DNA of 64,000 nucleotides from Chitinophaga sp. YR627 (GCF_900114995.1 NZ_FOUX01000002.1:1240001-1304000), one strand, 5' to 3'; positions 36,212-44,977 are shown, counted from the stretch's first letter. A program made the numbers and translations. Notes: generated by a model not told the origin, from the letters alone.

Positions 36212-37717
36212 ATGAAGTACATATTCAATAGAAAGATATGGCTGCTGATCATGCCCGTTACAGCCGTTATTTATTTTTCCTGTGCAAACAATGCTGAAAA
36301 GAAAACGTCAACAGCGAATGCTGATAATGCCGGCTCCTGCCAATGTAGTGACAGTATCAGTATTCCATTCAATAATAATGTTCCGGGAGACCTTCCTCCG
36401 GGGCAATTCTCCACCCAGCAAAATGCCAATTGCTTTGGCTGGTGGGAGTTCGTTACCTTGAACTGGCCTGCACAAGGCGACTTTTTCGGTCAGCCTGGCA
36501 GCACGGCGCCGGTACAATGGGAGAACTATATTACTTCTGAAGAATTATATCCGTCTGATGGTGCAGCTCCCCGTGCCTGGGCACAATTACGGGAACACTT
36601 AAACCTTCCGAAAGATGTACTGGCGAAGGACGAACGTATGAAGGAAGCTACACTCCTGCTGAGCATGACCAGCAAATTCGACGGGTTGCCGATGTTTCTG
36701 GATAGTATGAATACAGAGGAAGCACAACCTCAGTTCAGTCCTGCGTGGCTGGGGGCACAGAACGGGACCAATGTATGGTATGCCATCCATTTTAACCAGG
36801 ATGAGTATAACTATATCGTAAACAACAAATTTTACGATGCCTACAAACAGCATGAAGCTGTTAACAAAGGCGTCCCGATCGTATTCCCTTCAGGCGCTTA
36901 CAATGGCCCCAGCGGTGCAGTAGAGATCAAATCTGCGTGGCTGGAAGTAACTGATCCGGATAATCCTAAATGGAAAACCTACAAATTATCCAAAGCAGTT
37001 GTAGAGGATTTCAAAACCGGTACTTACCGTTATTCACTCGTTGCGCTTGTCGGACTGCATATCCTGCAAAAAACCACTTCTCAGCCACAATGGGTGTGGA
37101 CAACTTTCGAGCATGAAGCGAATGCGCCGGATATGAACCAGACCGATACGACTTCAATCGCATATAATTTCTATAGTCCTGATTATAAACCGGCTACTGT
37201 CAAAGTACCCAGCGGCTGTAATAATAAAGATACCACCTTTACGCTCTCATCATTGCCTAATCAGGCGCCGCCCTACTATCTCTGCAAAGGCCTGGGTCCT
37301 GTGCCTATACAGGTAAAAAGGCAGTTTCCGATAGATTCACTGGCGAAAGCAGCTAACAAAACGCTGCATGCATATATCGAAAAGAATTATGCAGGGTCTA
37401 TATGGTCACATTACCACCTGGTGAATGTATTGTGGTCTACCAAAACCCCGCCGCCAGCTATCCCGGAAAAGCCGCAGATACAGCCTTTACATCCGATAGC
37501 GATGGCGCCATCACCGAAAGACCAGCCAGTTGCAAACACGACGATGGAAACTTACATTCAGTCGCAAACCTGTACCGGTTGCCACCGGTTCACACAGATT
37601 GCGCCTATTCCAGGTGACACCAATCCGAAGTTTGCGGCCGACTACACGTTTTCGATGTTCAACGCCAGCTATCCTGGAAAAAGGATCATTCAGAAAATTG
37701 ACAAACAGAAAAAGTAG
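36212..37717 (+). CDS. Lipoprotein with a single C-terminal c-type haem motif
   Basis: 501 residues from the ATG at 36212; a GTG at 36158 is an unlikely longer start. The lipoprotein signal ends at C24 (VIYFSC, then ANN). The body is predicted mainly beta/loop with many Trp residues, including 'FGWWEFVTLNWPAQGDFFG' and 'QWVWTTFEHEANAPD'. Near the C-terminus a CTGCH motif (454-458) would bind one c-type haem, followed by a possible distal Met in 'YTFSMFNASYPG'. It resembles uncharacterised 'cytochrome c family' proteins; the function is unknown. It is probably exposed in the periplasm or on the outer membrane and monocistronic, ending at a hairpin. Confidence 0.8.
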   Translation: MKYIFNRKIWLLIMPVTAVIYFSCANNAEKKTSTANADNAGSCQCSDSISIPFNNNVPGDLPPGQFSTQQNANCFGWWEFVTLNWPAQGDFFGQPGSTAPVQWENYITSEELYPSDGAAPRAWAQLREHLNLPKDVLAKDERMKEATLLLSMTSKFDGLPMFLDSMNTEEAQPQFSPAWLGAQNGTNVWYAIHFNQDEYNYIVNNKFYDAYKQHEAVNKGVPIVFPSGAYNGPSGAVEIKSAWLEVTDPDNPKWKTYKLSKAVVEDFKTGTYRYSLVALVGLHILQKTTSQPQWVWTTFEHEANAPDMNQTDTTSIAYNFYSPDYKPATVKVPSGCNNKDTTFTLSSLPNQAPPYYLCKGLGPVPIQVKRQFPIDSLAKAANKTLHAYIEKNYAGSIWSHYHLVNVLWSTKTPPPAIPEKPQIQPLHPIAMAPSPKDQPVANTTMETYIQSQTCTGCHRFTQIAPIPGDTNPKFAADYTFSMFNASYPGKRIIQKIDKQKK

Positions 37718-37745
37718 GACGGTAATAAATGAGAAAAAACAAGTT

Positions 37746-37770
37746 ACGGCCCGTTTTCGGGCTGTTTCTT
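37746..37770 (+). terminator. Terminator of the haem lipoprotein gene
   Basis: The stem ACGGCCCG/CGGGCTGT with a TTTT loop (one G-T pair) is followed by ttcttttt, about 28 nt after the stop codon. Confidence 0.75.
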
Positions 37771-37818
37771 TTTATACTCATTCTTAATTCGTTATTAAAT
37801 AATACATTCAAAATATTC

Positions 37819-37826
37819 TATATTTG
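37819..37826 (+). promoter_or_regulatory. -7 box ahead of the two-helix membrane protein
   Basis: TATATTTG matches TAnnTTTG and lies 29 nt before the ATG at 37856. No clear -33 box. Confidence 0.5.
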
Positions 37827-37855
37827 ACCTGGAATTGAATTTCAAACCTATACCA

Positions 37856-38455
37856 ATGGATAATTTAGATATCGTACAGATATTAGGAACCGGCCTGTCC
37901 GGATTCGGCTTTTTGTTGATGTATCTGGCATATAAACTGATCAGTAGTCTGGTGCCCTTACCCAACGTTAATCCCAATATCATCAAGATGATCAACCGCT
38001 ATATGCTGGTTTGTTTTATCATGACAGTGACTGTCGGTGTTTTTACCTTCATGACTACTTCCTATAAGAATAACGTGATCTCCGATCAGGCAGCCCTGAT
38101 CAAGAGTAAAGATACTGTCGTGAATATTCTGACAGCTGCCCAGAATGCTAAACTACTGTCTGACAGTCTTTCCCGTAATATGGACGGTCCGCTGGCAGGT
38201 GAAGTAAAAACCAGGCAGAATAGCTACCTGGATACCTTACAGAAGTATATTGACGGAGAACACAATCCGGCACAACATGAACGATTCAACCGGTATAAGG
38301 AGAGTCTGACCACTATCACGGATTCCCTGACCATGGATAATCTTGATCGCAGGAGAAAGGAATTTCTGAAGGAGAAATATGTAGGGATCAATGACTCTAT
38401 TACAAGATTCTCGTTAAAACTGGCAGACGCGAAAAGCGTAGTTGCTCCGAAATAA
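37856..38455 (+). CDS. Small membrane protein with two transmembrane helices and a periplasmic or cytoplasmic helical tail
   Basis: 199 residues from the ATG at 37856; a TTG 21 bases earlier is less likely. Helix 1 is about 6-30 ('LGTGLSGFGFLLMYLAYKLI') and helix 2 about 49-70 (YMLVCFIMTVTVGVFTFMT). The remaining 130 residues are charged and helical, probably a coiled coil (SKDTVVNILTAAQNAKLLSDSL, ERFNRYKESLTTITDSL). No known family is recognised. It has its own -7 box and a strong terminator, so it is an independent unit. Confidence 0.78.
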   Translation: MDNLDIVQILGTGLSGFGFLLMYLAYKLISSLVPLPNVNPNIIKMINRYMLVCFIMTVTVGVFTFMTTSYKNNVISDQAALIKSKDTVVNILTAAQNAKLLSDSLSRNMDGPLAGEVKTRQNSYLDTLQKYIDGEHNPAQHERFNRYKESLTTITDSLTMDNLDRRRKEFLKEKYVGINDSITRFSLKLADAKSVVAPK

Positions 38456-38465
38456 GACCTGCTCA

Positions 38466-38509
38466 AATAAGAAAAGGTGTTGTATCTATATACAACACCT
38501 TTTCTTATT
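38466..38509. terminator. Bidirectional terminator with 20-bp perfect stem
   Basis: AATAAGAAAAGGTGTTGTAT and its exact complement flank a CTAT loop. It is placed between the convergent membrane-protein and amino-acid-oxidase genes, and A/T-rich stem ends give T runs in both directions. Confidence 0.88.
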
Positions 38510-38550
38510 ATATCCATGGAAGCGGCACCATTTACACAGCACCGGCAGGT

Positions 38551-40611
38551 TTAGGCAATCTCAGCTGCCTCCATGTTTTTACTACTTTTCTTTTCCTTTT
38601 CTTTTTCCGGTTGTACATATGGACAGATGAACGGATATGCCGTATTATCGATCAGTGGTTCTATACCGAAAAAGTCATTCAGTACAGATTCCGCTGTGCA
38701 GTAAGCACCTTCTACCCAGGCCTGGTCATTGGAATACGCCTCTCCTACGATGAAGATATTCGCGTCCTGACCCGGATTGAGTGACGATGGTTTACGGATC
38801 TTCTGCTGTACATCGCATACATCATAATGCGCTGCCCAGGCATGATAACCTGCATTGAAAGGCGGTAGGGACCAGTCCATAAACCTTGTTTCCAATGGCT
38901 CAGGAACGGAGTTGTAATCTGACTGCGGACCAAAATGCACGGCAGCCAGCTGCGTACGCAGCATTTTGATCATTGCTTTGGATGGTTCCCTTGGTCCGTC
39001 CAGTGTCTGGAAGTCTTCAGAAGTTGGTTTGAGACGCGGCTGGTTCGGTCCCAGCTCCATCTCTTTCCAGAAGCTGGCGTACGTTTCATCATCATAAGCA
39101 GCCAGCAGACCATAGACTTTCTTCGCCTCTTTATTCAGTGCATTATCCCCGAAATAAACAACCTGGCGAATAGGCATATCTGTTACGCTTGGCCCGATCG
39201 TATTGCGATGTGCGGCCAGCAGCAATTGCTTTTCCTGCCCTACTGTCAGCCTGTTATCGATCGCCAGTTCCACTGCCTTCACAAAGGTATCCGTAGAAGC
39301 AAATGGCGTTTCAAAGATGTTGGTATTCGTTTTAAGATCCTTCAGGTATTGCTCTGGAAAACCTGCTTTTCTCAGTTCTTCGATCACGTCGTGTGTGATC
39401 TCATACCCATTGATCTGGGCCGGATAGGTCGGCGGGGTCTTTGCATTATCCGCCCACCATGGCTCATGGAAGAACATACCTATTTTGTAGGATGGCTGTA
39501 AAATGGCCGATTCCAGGTAGAGCTGTACTTTGGAAGTGTTCAGTACATCTACAGCGCCCTCCAGATCTTCGTAACGCGTTGCCTGTGCTACTTTTTCGAT
39601 TGGTGCACGGGACATGGCCATCCAGGCAGCGTCTGTCTCAAAGACGCCATTTTTCTTATTGGGGTTTTCGCGGGAAGCCGTCGTATACCTGATCTTATCG
39701 CCCACCTGCAAAATGGAATGCAGACGCGTATTGTGCTTATAATTCAGTTTTACGCCCTTTTCCTTCGCCAGGTCTTCAATGGCGTTAAACAGGGCTGTAA
39801 ACATGTAAGAATAGCCTTTTGTCAATGTCTTGTACTCCGTACCCGGTGTAAATTCATTATTGGCTTGGAATGCTACCGCTGAGTTCCAGTTGATCACGTT
39901 AGAGCTATATCCGTTTCCATCTGAAGTGTAGTTGAAGCCCTCAGTTCCCAGTTGATCGAACATCAGGTTCCAGTAGCCGATATCGCTTAACTTATCCCCT
40001 TTCTTAAAGGCTGATCCGTCCGGCATATTAACCTTGATCACACCGTTGGCGTAGAAGTTACACCATTCGGCTCTTGTCTGCGGACCGGTATGAGCGGTCA
40101 CTGCCAGGTTTTCCACGATGTTAAAACCGGTATCAGGAGAAGCCGCTGCACCGTAGTTATCCACATTATAAGGGGCAGGATTATTTGAAGAGATCTGGTT
40201 CAGATACATATTCTTCGTACGCAGATAATACAGCGGGTTGGTGGATTCATTAAAAGGTACCGCATATTTATCCAGACCAAGTTTTTTGATCACGGTAGTC
40301 ACCAGGCGATGTCCACCCGCTTTGGCGTCATTATCCCCATTCCAGTATGAATAACGCATACCTCCTACTTCCAGGTAGGAATTGTCTGGGTCGTTTTTAT
40401 AGTGCCATGTACATACGCGGGCCCCTGGTTCACGGGTACCTTTGTTTTTGTCATTAAAGGCATAATGCCCGAAATCAATGAGGTCCAGTGTATCGCCGGC
40501 AGTCAGCTGTTTCGCCTTTGCACCGGTGTCTGTTACTTTACCATTCAGCAATCGCCAGGCAGTGTAAAGCCCTGCTGCTCCGGCGCCAAAAATTGAATAT
40601 GTTTTAGCCAT
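38551..40611 (-). CDS. Flavin-dependent L-amino-acid-oxidase-like enzyme
   Basis: 686 residues from the ATG at 40611; the longer frame to 40668 would overlap the upstream gene. The N-terminal dinucleotide-binding motif is SIFGAGAAGLYTAWRL (GxGxxG at 9-14). The GGMR motif (83-86), in the 'LEVGGMRYSYW' context, carries the Arg that binds the substrate carboxylate in L-amino-acid oxidases and amino-acid monooxygenases. A C-terminal FAD motif, 'FIVGEAYSNDQAWVEGAYC', is present. No signal peptide is seen. An odd Lys/Glu-rich tail (KEKEKKSSKNMEAAEIA) ends the protein. It follows the thiamine-diphosphate decarboxylase gene after 40 bp. I infer oxidation of an amino acid, perhaps aromatic, to its 2-oxo acid. 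Confidence 0.82.
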   Translation of the reverse strand: MAKTYSIFGAGAAGLYTAWRLLNGKVTDTGAKAKQLTAGDTLDLIDFGHYAFNDKNKGTREPGARVCTWHYKNDPDNSYLEVGGMRYSYWNGDNDAKAGGHRLVTTVIKKLGLDKYAVPFNESTNPLYYLRTKNMYLNQISSNNPAPYNVDNYGAAASPDTGFNIVENLAVTAHTGPQTRAEWCNFYANGVIKVNMPDGSAFKKGDKLSDIGYWNLMFDQLGTEGFNYTSDGNGYSSNVINWNSAVAFQANNEFTPGTEYKTLTKGYSYMFTALFNAIEDLAKEKGVKLNYKHNTRLHSILQVGDKIRYTTASRENPNKKNGVFETDAAWMAMSRAPIEKVAQATRYEDLEGAVDVLNTSKVQLYLESAILQPSYKIGMFFHEPWWADNAKTPPTYPAQINGYEITHDVIEELRKAGFPEQYLKDLKTNTNIFETPFASTDTFVKAVELAIDNRLTVGQEKQLLLAAHRNTIGPSVTDMPIRQVVYFGDNALNKEAKKVYGLLAAYDDETYASFWKEMELGPNQPRLKPTSEDFQTLDGPREPSKAMIKMLRTQLAAVHFGPQSDYNSVPEPLETRFMDWSLPPFNAGYHAWAAHYDVCDVQQKIRKPSSLNPGQDANIFIVGEAYSNDQAWVEGAYCTAESVLNDFFGIEPLIDNTAYPFICPYVQPEKEKEKKSSKNMEAAEIA

Positions 40612-40651
40612 TTTTGTGGTGATTTGAAGGTGAGGAAATGTGAGATTGATA

Positions 40652-42373
40652 TCAAGGTTCAAGGCCAAGACGACGCATCTGTCCAGGCAGGTCTTTCTGA
40701 GGAATAACGACTTCTACCAGCGCAGGTTGATTAGTTATTGCAGCGATAGTTGGGAGCAGGTCTTCCAGTTCCTTTACGGTAGTAACCCGGAAACCCTGTG
40801 CGCCAAAGGCTTGTGCTAATGCGAGATAATCCCATTTCGGCAGGAGATCAAACGTATCAAATTTGTGTTCCGGACCCGGTTTAAACGCATCCATATTCAC
40901 GTATACCTGCTCGATGGCATATACCGCATTACTCATTACAAATACGACTGCATTGAGGTTATTTCTGGCCAATGTAGATAATGACTGGCATACCGTCATA
41001 AAGCCGCCATCACCTGCCACGGCCCATGCCCGTTTACCACTGCCCAGCTGTGCACCGGTAGTGGCACCGGTTTCATAACCGATGATCTGCCAGGCGGCTG
41101 AAGAGAGGAAACTGTTCTGCGGCAATCCATAAGCATTGGTAGCCACATACATGGCAGAACTGATACCAAATGTCCAGACGATATCTTTCAGCATATTCTG
41201 GTCATTCAGGAATTTCATGGTATGCTGAAAGAAGCGGTTGTAGGTGAGGATATGCGGTTCTACATCAAAAACAGGATCTGAATTGGAGATCCATGGTTCA
41301 GGATAAGGCGGTTGCGGAGGTGCTGTTACATTCAGCGGATAAGGCGCTCCATGTAGTTTGAAACGATCGATCAGCGCACGCATGAAATCTTCCATGGTCA
41401 CTTCTTCATAAATGAAATAACCCACTCTTACGAGTTCAGTAGTAGCCAGTACCATATCTGCATACTTGTTCTCTATAAACCACAGATAGTCATCTGTGAT
41501 AATAGTGCCCAGTGTCAGGAAACAATCAGATTCCGCTACCAGGTTACGTACGCTTTCAATGGAAGCCTGATCAGAATAAGTGCCGATAAATTTATCCCCA
41601 CCTTCATCCAGGACTGTTTTACCCAGACTGGTGGTAGTATAAAGATATCCGCTGACGTCGATCAGTTCCTGTAAAAGCGGGGAAAGTCCGTGACGTAATA
41701 CTTCCACCCCCGCAAAGATCAGTGGTTTCTGTGCAGCTGTCAGCTGTGCCCATGCTGTATTGACTGCGTTCTCCAGCGCCAATGGTTCGCTCACAAATTT
41801 GATCGCTTCCAGTGGTGTTTCTGAAGGACGTACGCAGGGTTCTCCCCATACTTCTTTGTAACACTCAATAAATACCGGCCGCTTGTAGGTCAGGGCTGCT
41901 ACTATCAGCTGATCGATCTTTTCCGCTGCACCCGCTGAAGTACTGAGCGTTTCTGAAGCAACGGTTACCTGATCATAAACTTCCTGATCCGCAGCAAGAT
42001 TACCGGTAGAGTGATGATACAACACATCATACATCTTGGTGATCTGTCTTGCATCGGCGCCGGGAGTAGCAGAAATAACCACAACAGGACTCCGCTCTAC
42101 AAAAGCGCCACCGATTGCGTTGAGTGCAATGAAGGTACTTACCCCATATTGCAGGGATACAGCTCCCAGTCCGCGGGTACGACCATAAGCATCCGCAGCA
42201 TACGCTGCATCCAGTTCATTGATAGCGCCAACCGCATTCACGCCGGGGAAATGTTCCAATGTTTGAGTAAAGTGCTTTACATAGTCTCCGGGGATCTGGA
42301 AGACTTCTGTAACATTCAGTTGTCTAAGCCGGGTTAATAAATAATCCGCGACGGTAAATGTTTCGTTTTGCAT
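40652..42373 (-). CDS. Thiamine-diphosphate-dependent 2-oxo acid decarboxylase (pyruvate/indolepyruvate decarboxylase-like)
   Basis: 573 residues, the usual length for PDC/IPDC. Key residues of the family are visible: Asp30 (IPGDY), Glu53 (NELDAAYAADAYGR), the His-His pair 120-121 (YHHSTGN), and the ThDP/Mg motif starting GDGG (454-457) and ending at Asn482 with Glu488 (SNAVYAIEQ). The His-His pair separates decarboxylases of the PDC group from acetolactate synthases. It probably converts a 2-oxo acid to an aldehyde. With the downstream amino-acid oxidase this gives an Ehrlich-type route; the real substrate (phenylpyruvate, indolepyruvate, branched chain) cannot be read. Confidence 0.88.
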   Translation of the reverse strand: MQNETFTVADYLLTRLRQLNVTEVFQIPGDYVKHFTQTLEHFPGVNAVGAINELDAAYAADAYGRTRGLGAVSLQYGVSTFIALNAIGGAFVERSPVVVISATPGADARQITKMYDVLYHHSTGNLAADQEVYDQVTVASETLSTSAGAAEKIDQLIVAALTYKRPVFIECYKEVWGEPCVRPSETPLEAIKFVSEPLALENAVNTAWAQLTAAQKPLIFAGVEVLRHGLSPLLQELIDVSGYLYTTTSLGKTVLDEGGDKFIGTYSDQASIESVRNLVAESDCFLTLGTIITDDYLWFIENKYADMVLATTELVRVGYFIYEEVTMEDFMRALIDRFKLHGAPYPLNVTAPPQPPYPEPWISNSDPVFDVEPHILTYNRFFQHTMKFLNDQNMLKDIVWTFGISSAMYVATNAYGLPQNSFLSSAAWQIIGYETGATTGAQLGSGKRAWAVAGDGGFMTVCQSLSTLARNNLNAVVFVMSNAVYAIEQVYVNMDAFKPGPEHKFDTFDLLPKWDYLALAQAFGAQGFRVTTVKELEDLLPTIAAITNQPALVEVVIPQKDLPGQMRRLGLEP

Positions 42374-42680
42374 GAGTTGTGGTTTACGATGATCTTTCGA
42401 GGAATACTATGGGCAATAGCAAACATGACCGGGCATATCATGCCGGTTACCTGCAACAAATAAGATTATTTTACCAGTTATTGAATTCCGCAGCAAAAAA
42501 CACGAAGCGCCGTGGTGCAGCTACATCGTATGTTCAAATGTGAATTGAATTGATTAATTCTCTGAGGTCGATTTTGAGTATAGTATAGATTATTCTGAGT
42601 CGTTGTAATTAATATCCCACGAACTGAAATTATGGCAATTTTGTTTAAAAACAAAAAACATCGTTTTATTACTCATTGTC
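42374..42680. other. Intergenic region ahead of the decarboxylase/oxidase operon (307 bp)
   Basis: It should contain the promoter of the 42373-38551 operon, but I found no convincing TAnnTTTG on the minus strand. An imperfect inverted repeat (CCGGGCATATCATGCCGG, 42429-42446) about 60 bp before the start is a possible operator. The half near 42540-42660 is AT-rich and featureless. Confidence 0.35.
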
Positions 42681-43691
42681 TTATAAAGACATTCCAAGGG
42701 CACTTGCCAATGCCGTTATTTTAGCCGGTGTATTCAGACTTTTTTCCATATCTGCTACTTTCAGATTACCTGCCTTGATTTTAAACAGATATGTTTTGAA
42801 GGCATAGTGATTGGCTATTATGGAGAACTGTTCTCCGTGTGTCTCTGTCAGCTGTTGCACAAATGCCGCTATCCCTGTTATCAGTGCAGGATACGTGGCG
42901 GATAAACGGGCTGACCATTGCGCAATGCCAGACAGGTATTCCTTTACTTCCGGTACCTCTATGTAGGCAAGCTTCTCCAGCTGTTTCTGTATATGCTCAA
43001 AGGTCATGTTTTCCCAGTCCTTCGATTTGAGTACCGGTATCTGCCAGATCGCCTGCTCTTCTTTCCAGTAATCACGTTCTACTTTTACTTGATGCATAAT
43101 AAACCCTGGTAATTCTATCGCAGTAAGATAACCCGCATGACACGCCCCGGTGTCAATTCCCCAGGTATTGTTCTTTATTTCGGGTAATGCGCCTGTCACG
43201 TGATGACCGTAGATCAGGGGTTTATCACCCAGATATTGATTCACCCATTCCGGTGCGTTGCCATATTTCTTTTCCAGGTAACGTTCTCCTGCCGTAGATC
43301 CACACAATACTTCTTCCCGCTGCGCCGGTAAAGGCGCATCATGCTCAAATGCGGCATGTACAATGATGGCTTCCGGCGTTTCATGGAAATATGCCAGGGT
43401 CGCACACCATTCCAGGAATGCAGGATAAGTTTCTCCGAATTGCAGTCTGGCGATTTCCTGTGCATAACTCAGCACACCGTTCAGGTGTTTACGTTCATGG
43501 TTCCCCATCAGCACTTTACTGTTTGGTCTGTTCCGGAAGTATTCATATACCTCACGGGATTTCCCTCCACGGTCCACGATATCTCCTACGGACAGCAACA
43601 GGTCATCCGCCTGTAATCCCATCAGATCAGTCAGTTGTATCAGTTCATCATAACAACCATGGATATCTCCTACGACGAATGTGCGGCTCAT
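42681..43691 (-). CDS. PPP-family metallophosphatase with C-terminal extension
   Basis: 336 residues. It has the calcineurin-like signature GDIHG (8-12), GDIVDRG (36-42) and GNHE (63-66), and later His ligands ('VHAAFEHD', 'YGHHVTGALPE') match the serine/threonine protein phosphatase/diadenosine tetraphosphatase group (PrpA/ApaH/PrpE-like). After about 225 the roughly 110-residue tail is helical and not part of the core family. Substrates may be phosphoproteins, dinucleoside polyphosphates or RNA ends. It diverges from the PARG-like gene with 120 bp between starts, suggesting shared control and a joint nucleotide-related role. Confidence 0.9.
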   Translation of the reverse strand: MSRTFVVGDIHGCYDELIQLTDLMGLQADDLLLSVGDIVDRGGKSREVYEYFRNRPNSKVLMGNHERKHLNGVLSYAQEIARLQFGETYPAFLEWCATLAYFHETPEAIIVHAAFEHDAPLPAQREEVLCGSTAGERYLEKKYGNAPEWVNQYLGDKPLIYGHHVTGALPEIKNNTWGIDTGACHAGYLTAIELPGFIMHQVKVERDYWKEEQAIWQIPVLKSKDWENMTFEHIQKQLEKLAYIEVPEVKEYLSGIAQWSARLSATYPALITGIAAFVQQLTETHGEQFSIIANHYAFKTYLFKIKAGNLKVADMEKSLNTPAKITALASALGMSL

Positions 43692-43811
43692 ATAGCAGTA
43701 TAGGGTAAGGTTAGAGCCGGAAAATTACGCCTTTCGGGAAAAATAATTTGTCTGTTTCAGGAAAAAGATTTCTCTTTGTGTCGAATTAACGCAAAGTAAA
43801 ATTAACCCACT

Positions 43812-44684
43812 ATGAACAAAAATGAAAGAGTGGCGATCGCTTATGAGACCCTTGATATTTTAAGCACGGGTCAATACAGCAACCCTGAGAAAGAGCTGGT
43901 AGATATCAGTGCGGAACTGCAATACACAGTGGATAACACGATCCATTATACCCCTGAGGATTTTGAAAACGTGCTGATTGCGAGAGATCGCATGTTGCAA
44001 ACACCTGTTGCAGACACCTGCATCTATGAAGTGACGTCAGAAACGACCTTTGGCGCGGCCGAAAGACTGATCCGGGAGCTCGGTCAGGAAGATGTATGTT
44101 GTCTGAATTTTGCCTCTGCAAAGAACCCCGGCGGTGGTTTTCTGGGTGGTGCACAGGCACAGGAAGAGAGTCTGGCGAGAGCCAGCGGACTGTATGCATC
44201 GCTTAAAACCAAACCTGAGATGTATCATTTTAACCGTGCAGATGGCAACCTGCTGTACTCGGACCATATGATCTACTCACCGCTCGTACCGGTATTCAGA
44301 AATGATGGCGATCAGCTGATTAAGCGTCCCTATTTTGTATCCATCATTACTTCTCCAGCTGTCAACAGAGGTGCACTGATTGAAAATCAGCCGAATAATG
44401 CACACCGGATAGCAACCGTGATGAAGGAAAGAATTGAAAAGCTGTTGTCAGTCGCTGTCATCAACAAACAAAGCACCCTCATCCTTGGCGCCTGGGGCTG
44501 TGGTGTATTCAGGAATAAAACAACCGATGTAGCGGCCTGGTTTGCCCATCATCTACTGCATAATGAGGTATTCCGACATGCCTTCAAAAGAGTGGTTTTT
44601 GCTATCTATGATCCATCGGAGAAAAAGCAGAGCAAAGACGCTTTTGTAAATGAGTTCAGCCGTCCTTTCACCCCTGTTGTTTAA
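43812..44684 (+). CDS. PARG-like poly(ADP-ribose) glycohydrolase-type protein (TIGR02452/DUF2263-like)
   Basis: 290 residues, cytoplasmic. The catalytic signature of bacterial-type PARG is intact: GGG (107-109), seven residues, then QEE (117-119) within 'NFASAKNPGGGFLGGAQAQEES'. Other family segments are 'LYSDHMIYSPLVPVFR' and 'LILGAWGCGVFRN', a macro-like phosphate-binding loop. It would hydrolyse ADP-ribose polymers or otherwise remove ADP-ribose. Bacterial members occur in stress and conflict settings. It is divergent from the PPP-type phosphatase. It is followed by an unusually structured 430-bp non-coding stretch. Confidence 0.88.
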   Translation: MNKNERVAIAYETLDILSTGQYSNPEKELVDISAELQYTVDNTIHYTPEDFENVLIARDRMLQTPVADTCIYEVTSETTFGAAERLIRELGQEDVCCLNFASAKNPGGGFLGGAQAQEESLARASGLYASLKTKPEMYHFNRADGNLLYSDHMIYSPLVPVFRNDGDQLIKRPYFVSIITSPAVNRGALIENQPNNAHRIATVMKERIEKLLSVAVINKQSTLILGAWGCGVFRNKTTDVAAWFAHHLLHNEVFRHAFKRVVFAIYDPSEKKQSKDAFVNEFSRPFTPVV

Positions 44685-44759
44685 CCCCTGCTTTACCGGA
44701 CCGGATGTAAGTCGCCTGCGTGTATCAAAATGCACCCGCACTAACCCTGTATACGGGTT

Positions 44760-44792
44760 ATATACGACGCATACACGACGCATATACGACGC
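44760..44792 (+). repeat. Three 11-bp tandem repeats
   Basis: Units ATATACGACGC, ATACACGACGC and ATATACGACGC follow each other without gaps. Just before them AACCC (44743-44747) and GGGTT (44755-44759) could form a small hairpin around TATAC. The direct repeats could be a protein-binding array or slippage product. Confidence 0.7.
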
Positions 44793-44829
44793 ATCTCCGG
44801 AACATCAATATAGGAATCAGATACCCCAA

Positions 44830-44938
44830 ATGACCAGATTCCCTGCCTGAGAGGTGTAATTTTGTCACCTTCCGGGAAATCTCAACATCCATCAGACCCC
44901 GGAAAGGTGTATCGGTATATTCCCGGTACACCTTTTTT
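44830..44938 (+). ncRNA. Candidate attenuator/riboswitch-like leader with terminator
   Basis: Three stems compete for the same bases. (a) TGAGA-GGTG (44848-44856) pairs with CACC (44866-44869) and TCTCA (44880-44884). (b) CACCTTCCGGG (44866-44876) pairs with CCCGGAAAGGTG (44898-44909) with one bulged A, an antiterminator. (c) AAAGGTGTATCGG (44903-44915) pairs with CCGGTACACCTTT (44923-44935) and runs into a T tract, an intrinsic terminator. Forming (a) would free the terminator; forming (b) would block it. A six-codon frame, ATG at 44830 to TGA at 44848-44850 (MTRFPA), ends inside stem (a). The next gene is the GH43-like one at 45116. It matches no riboswitch class I can name. Confidence 0.4.
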
Positions 44939-44977
44939 CATGTGGCGATATTGGCCAGATGCCGTTTTAATAAGGCT

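Noticed and set aside
44840..44860. TPP riboswitch because of a CTGAGA-type sequence (44847-44852, in CCTGAGAGG)
   Set aside because: The other conserved TPP elements are absent and the predicted stems do not fit that class.
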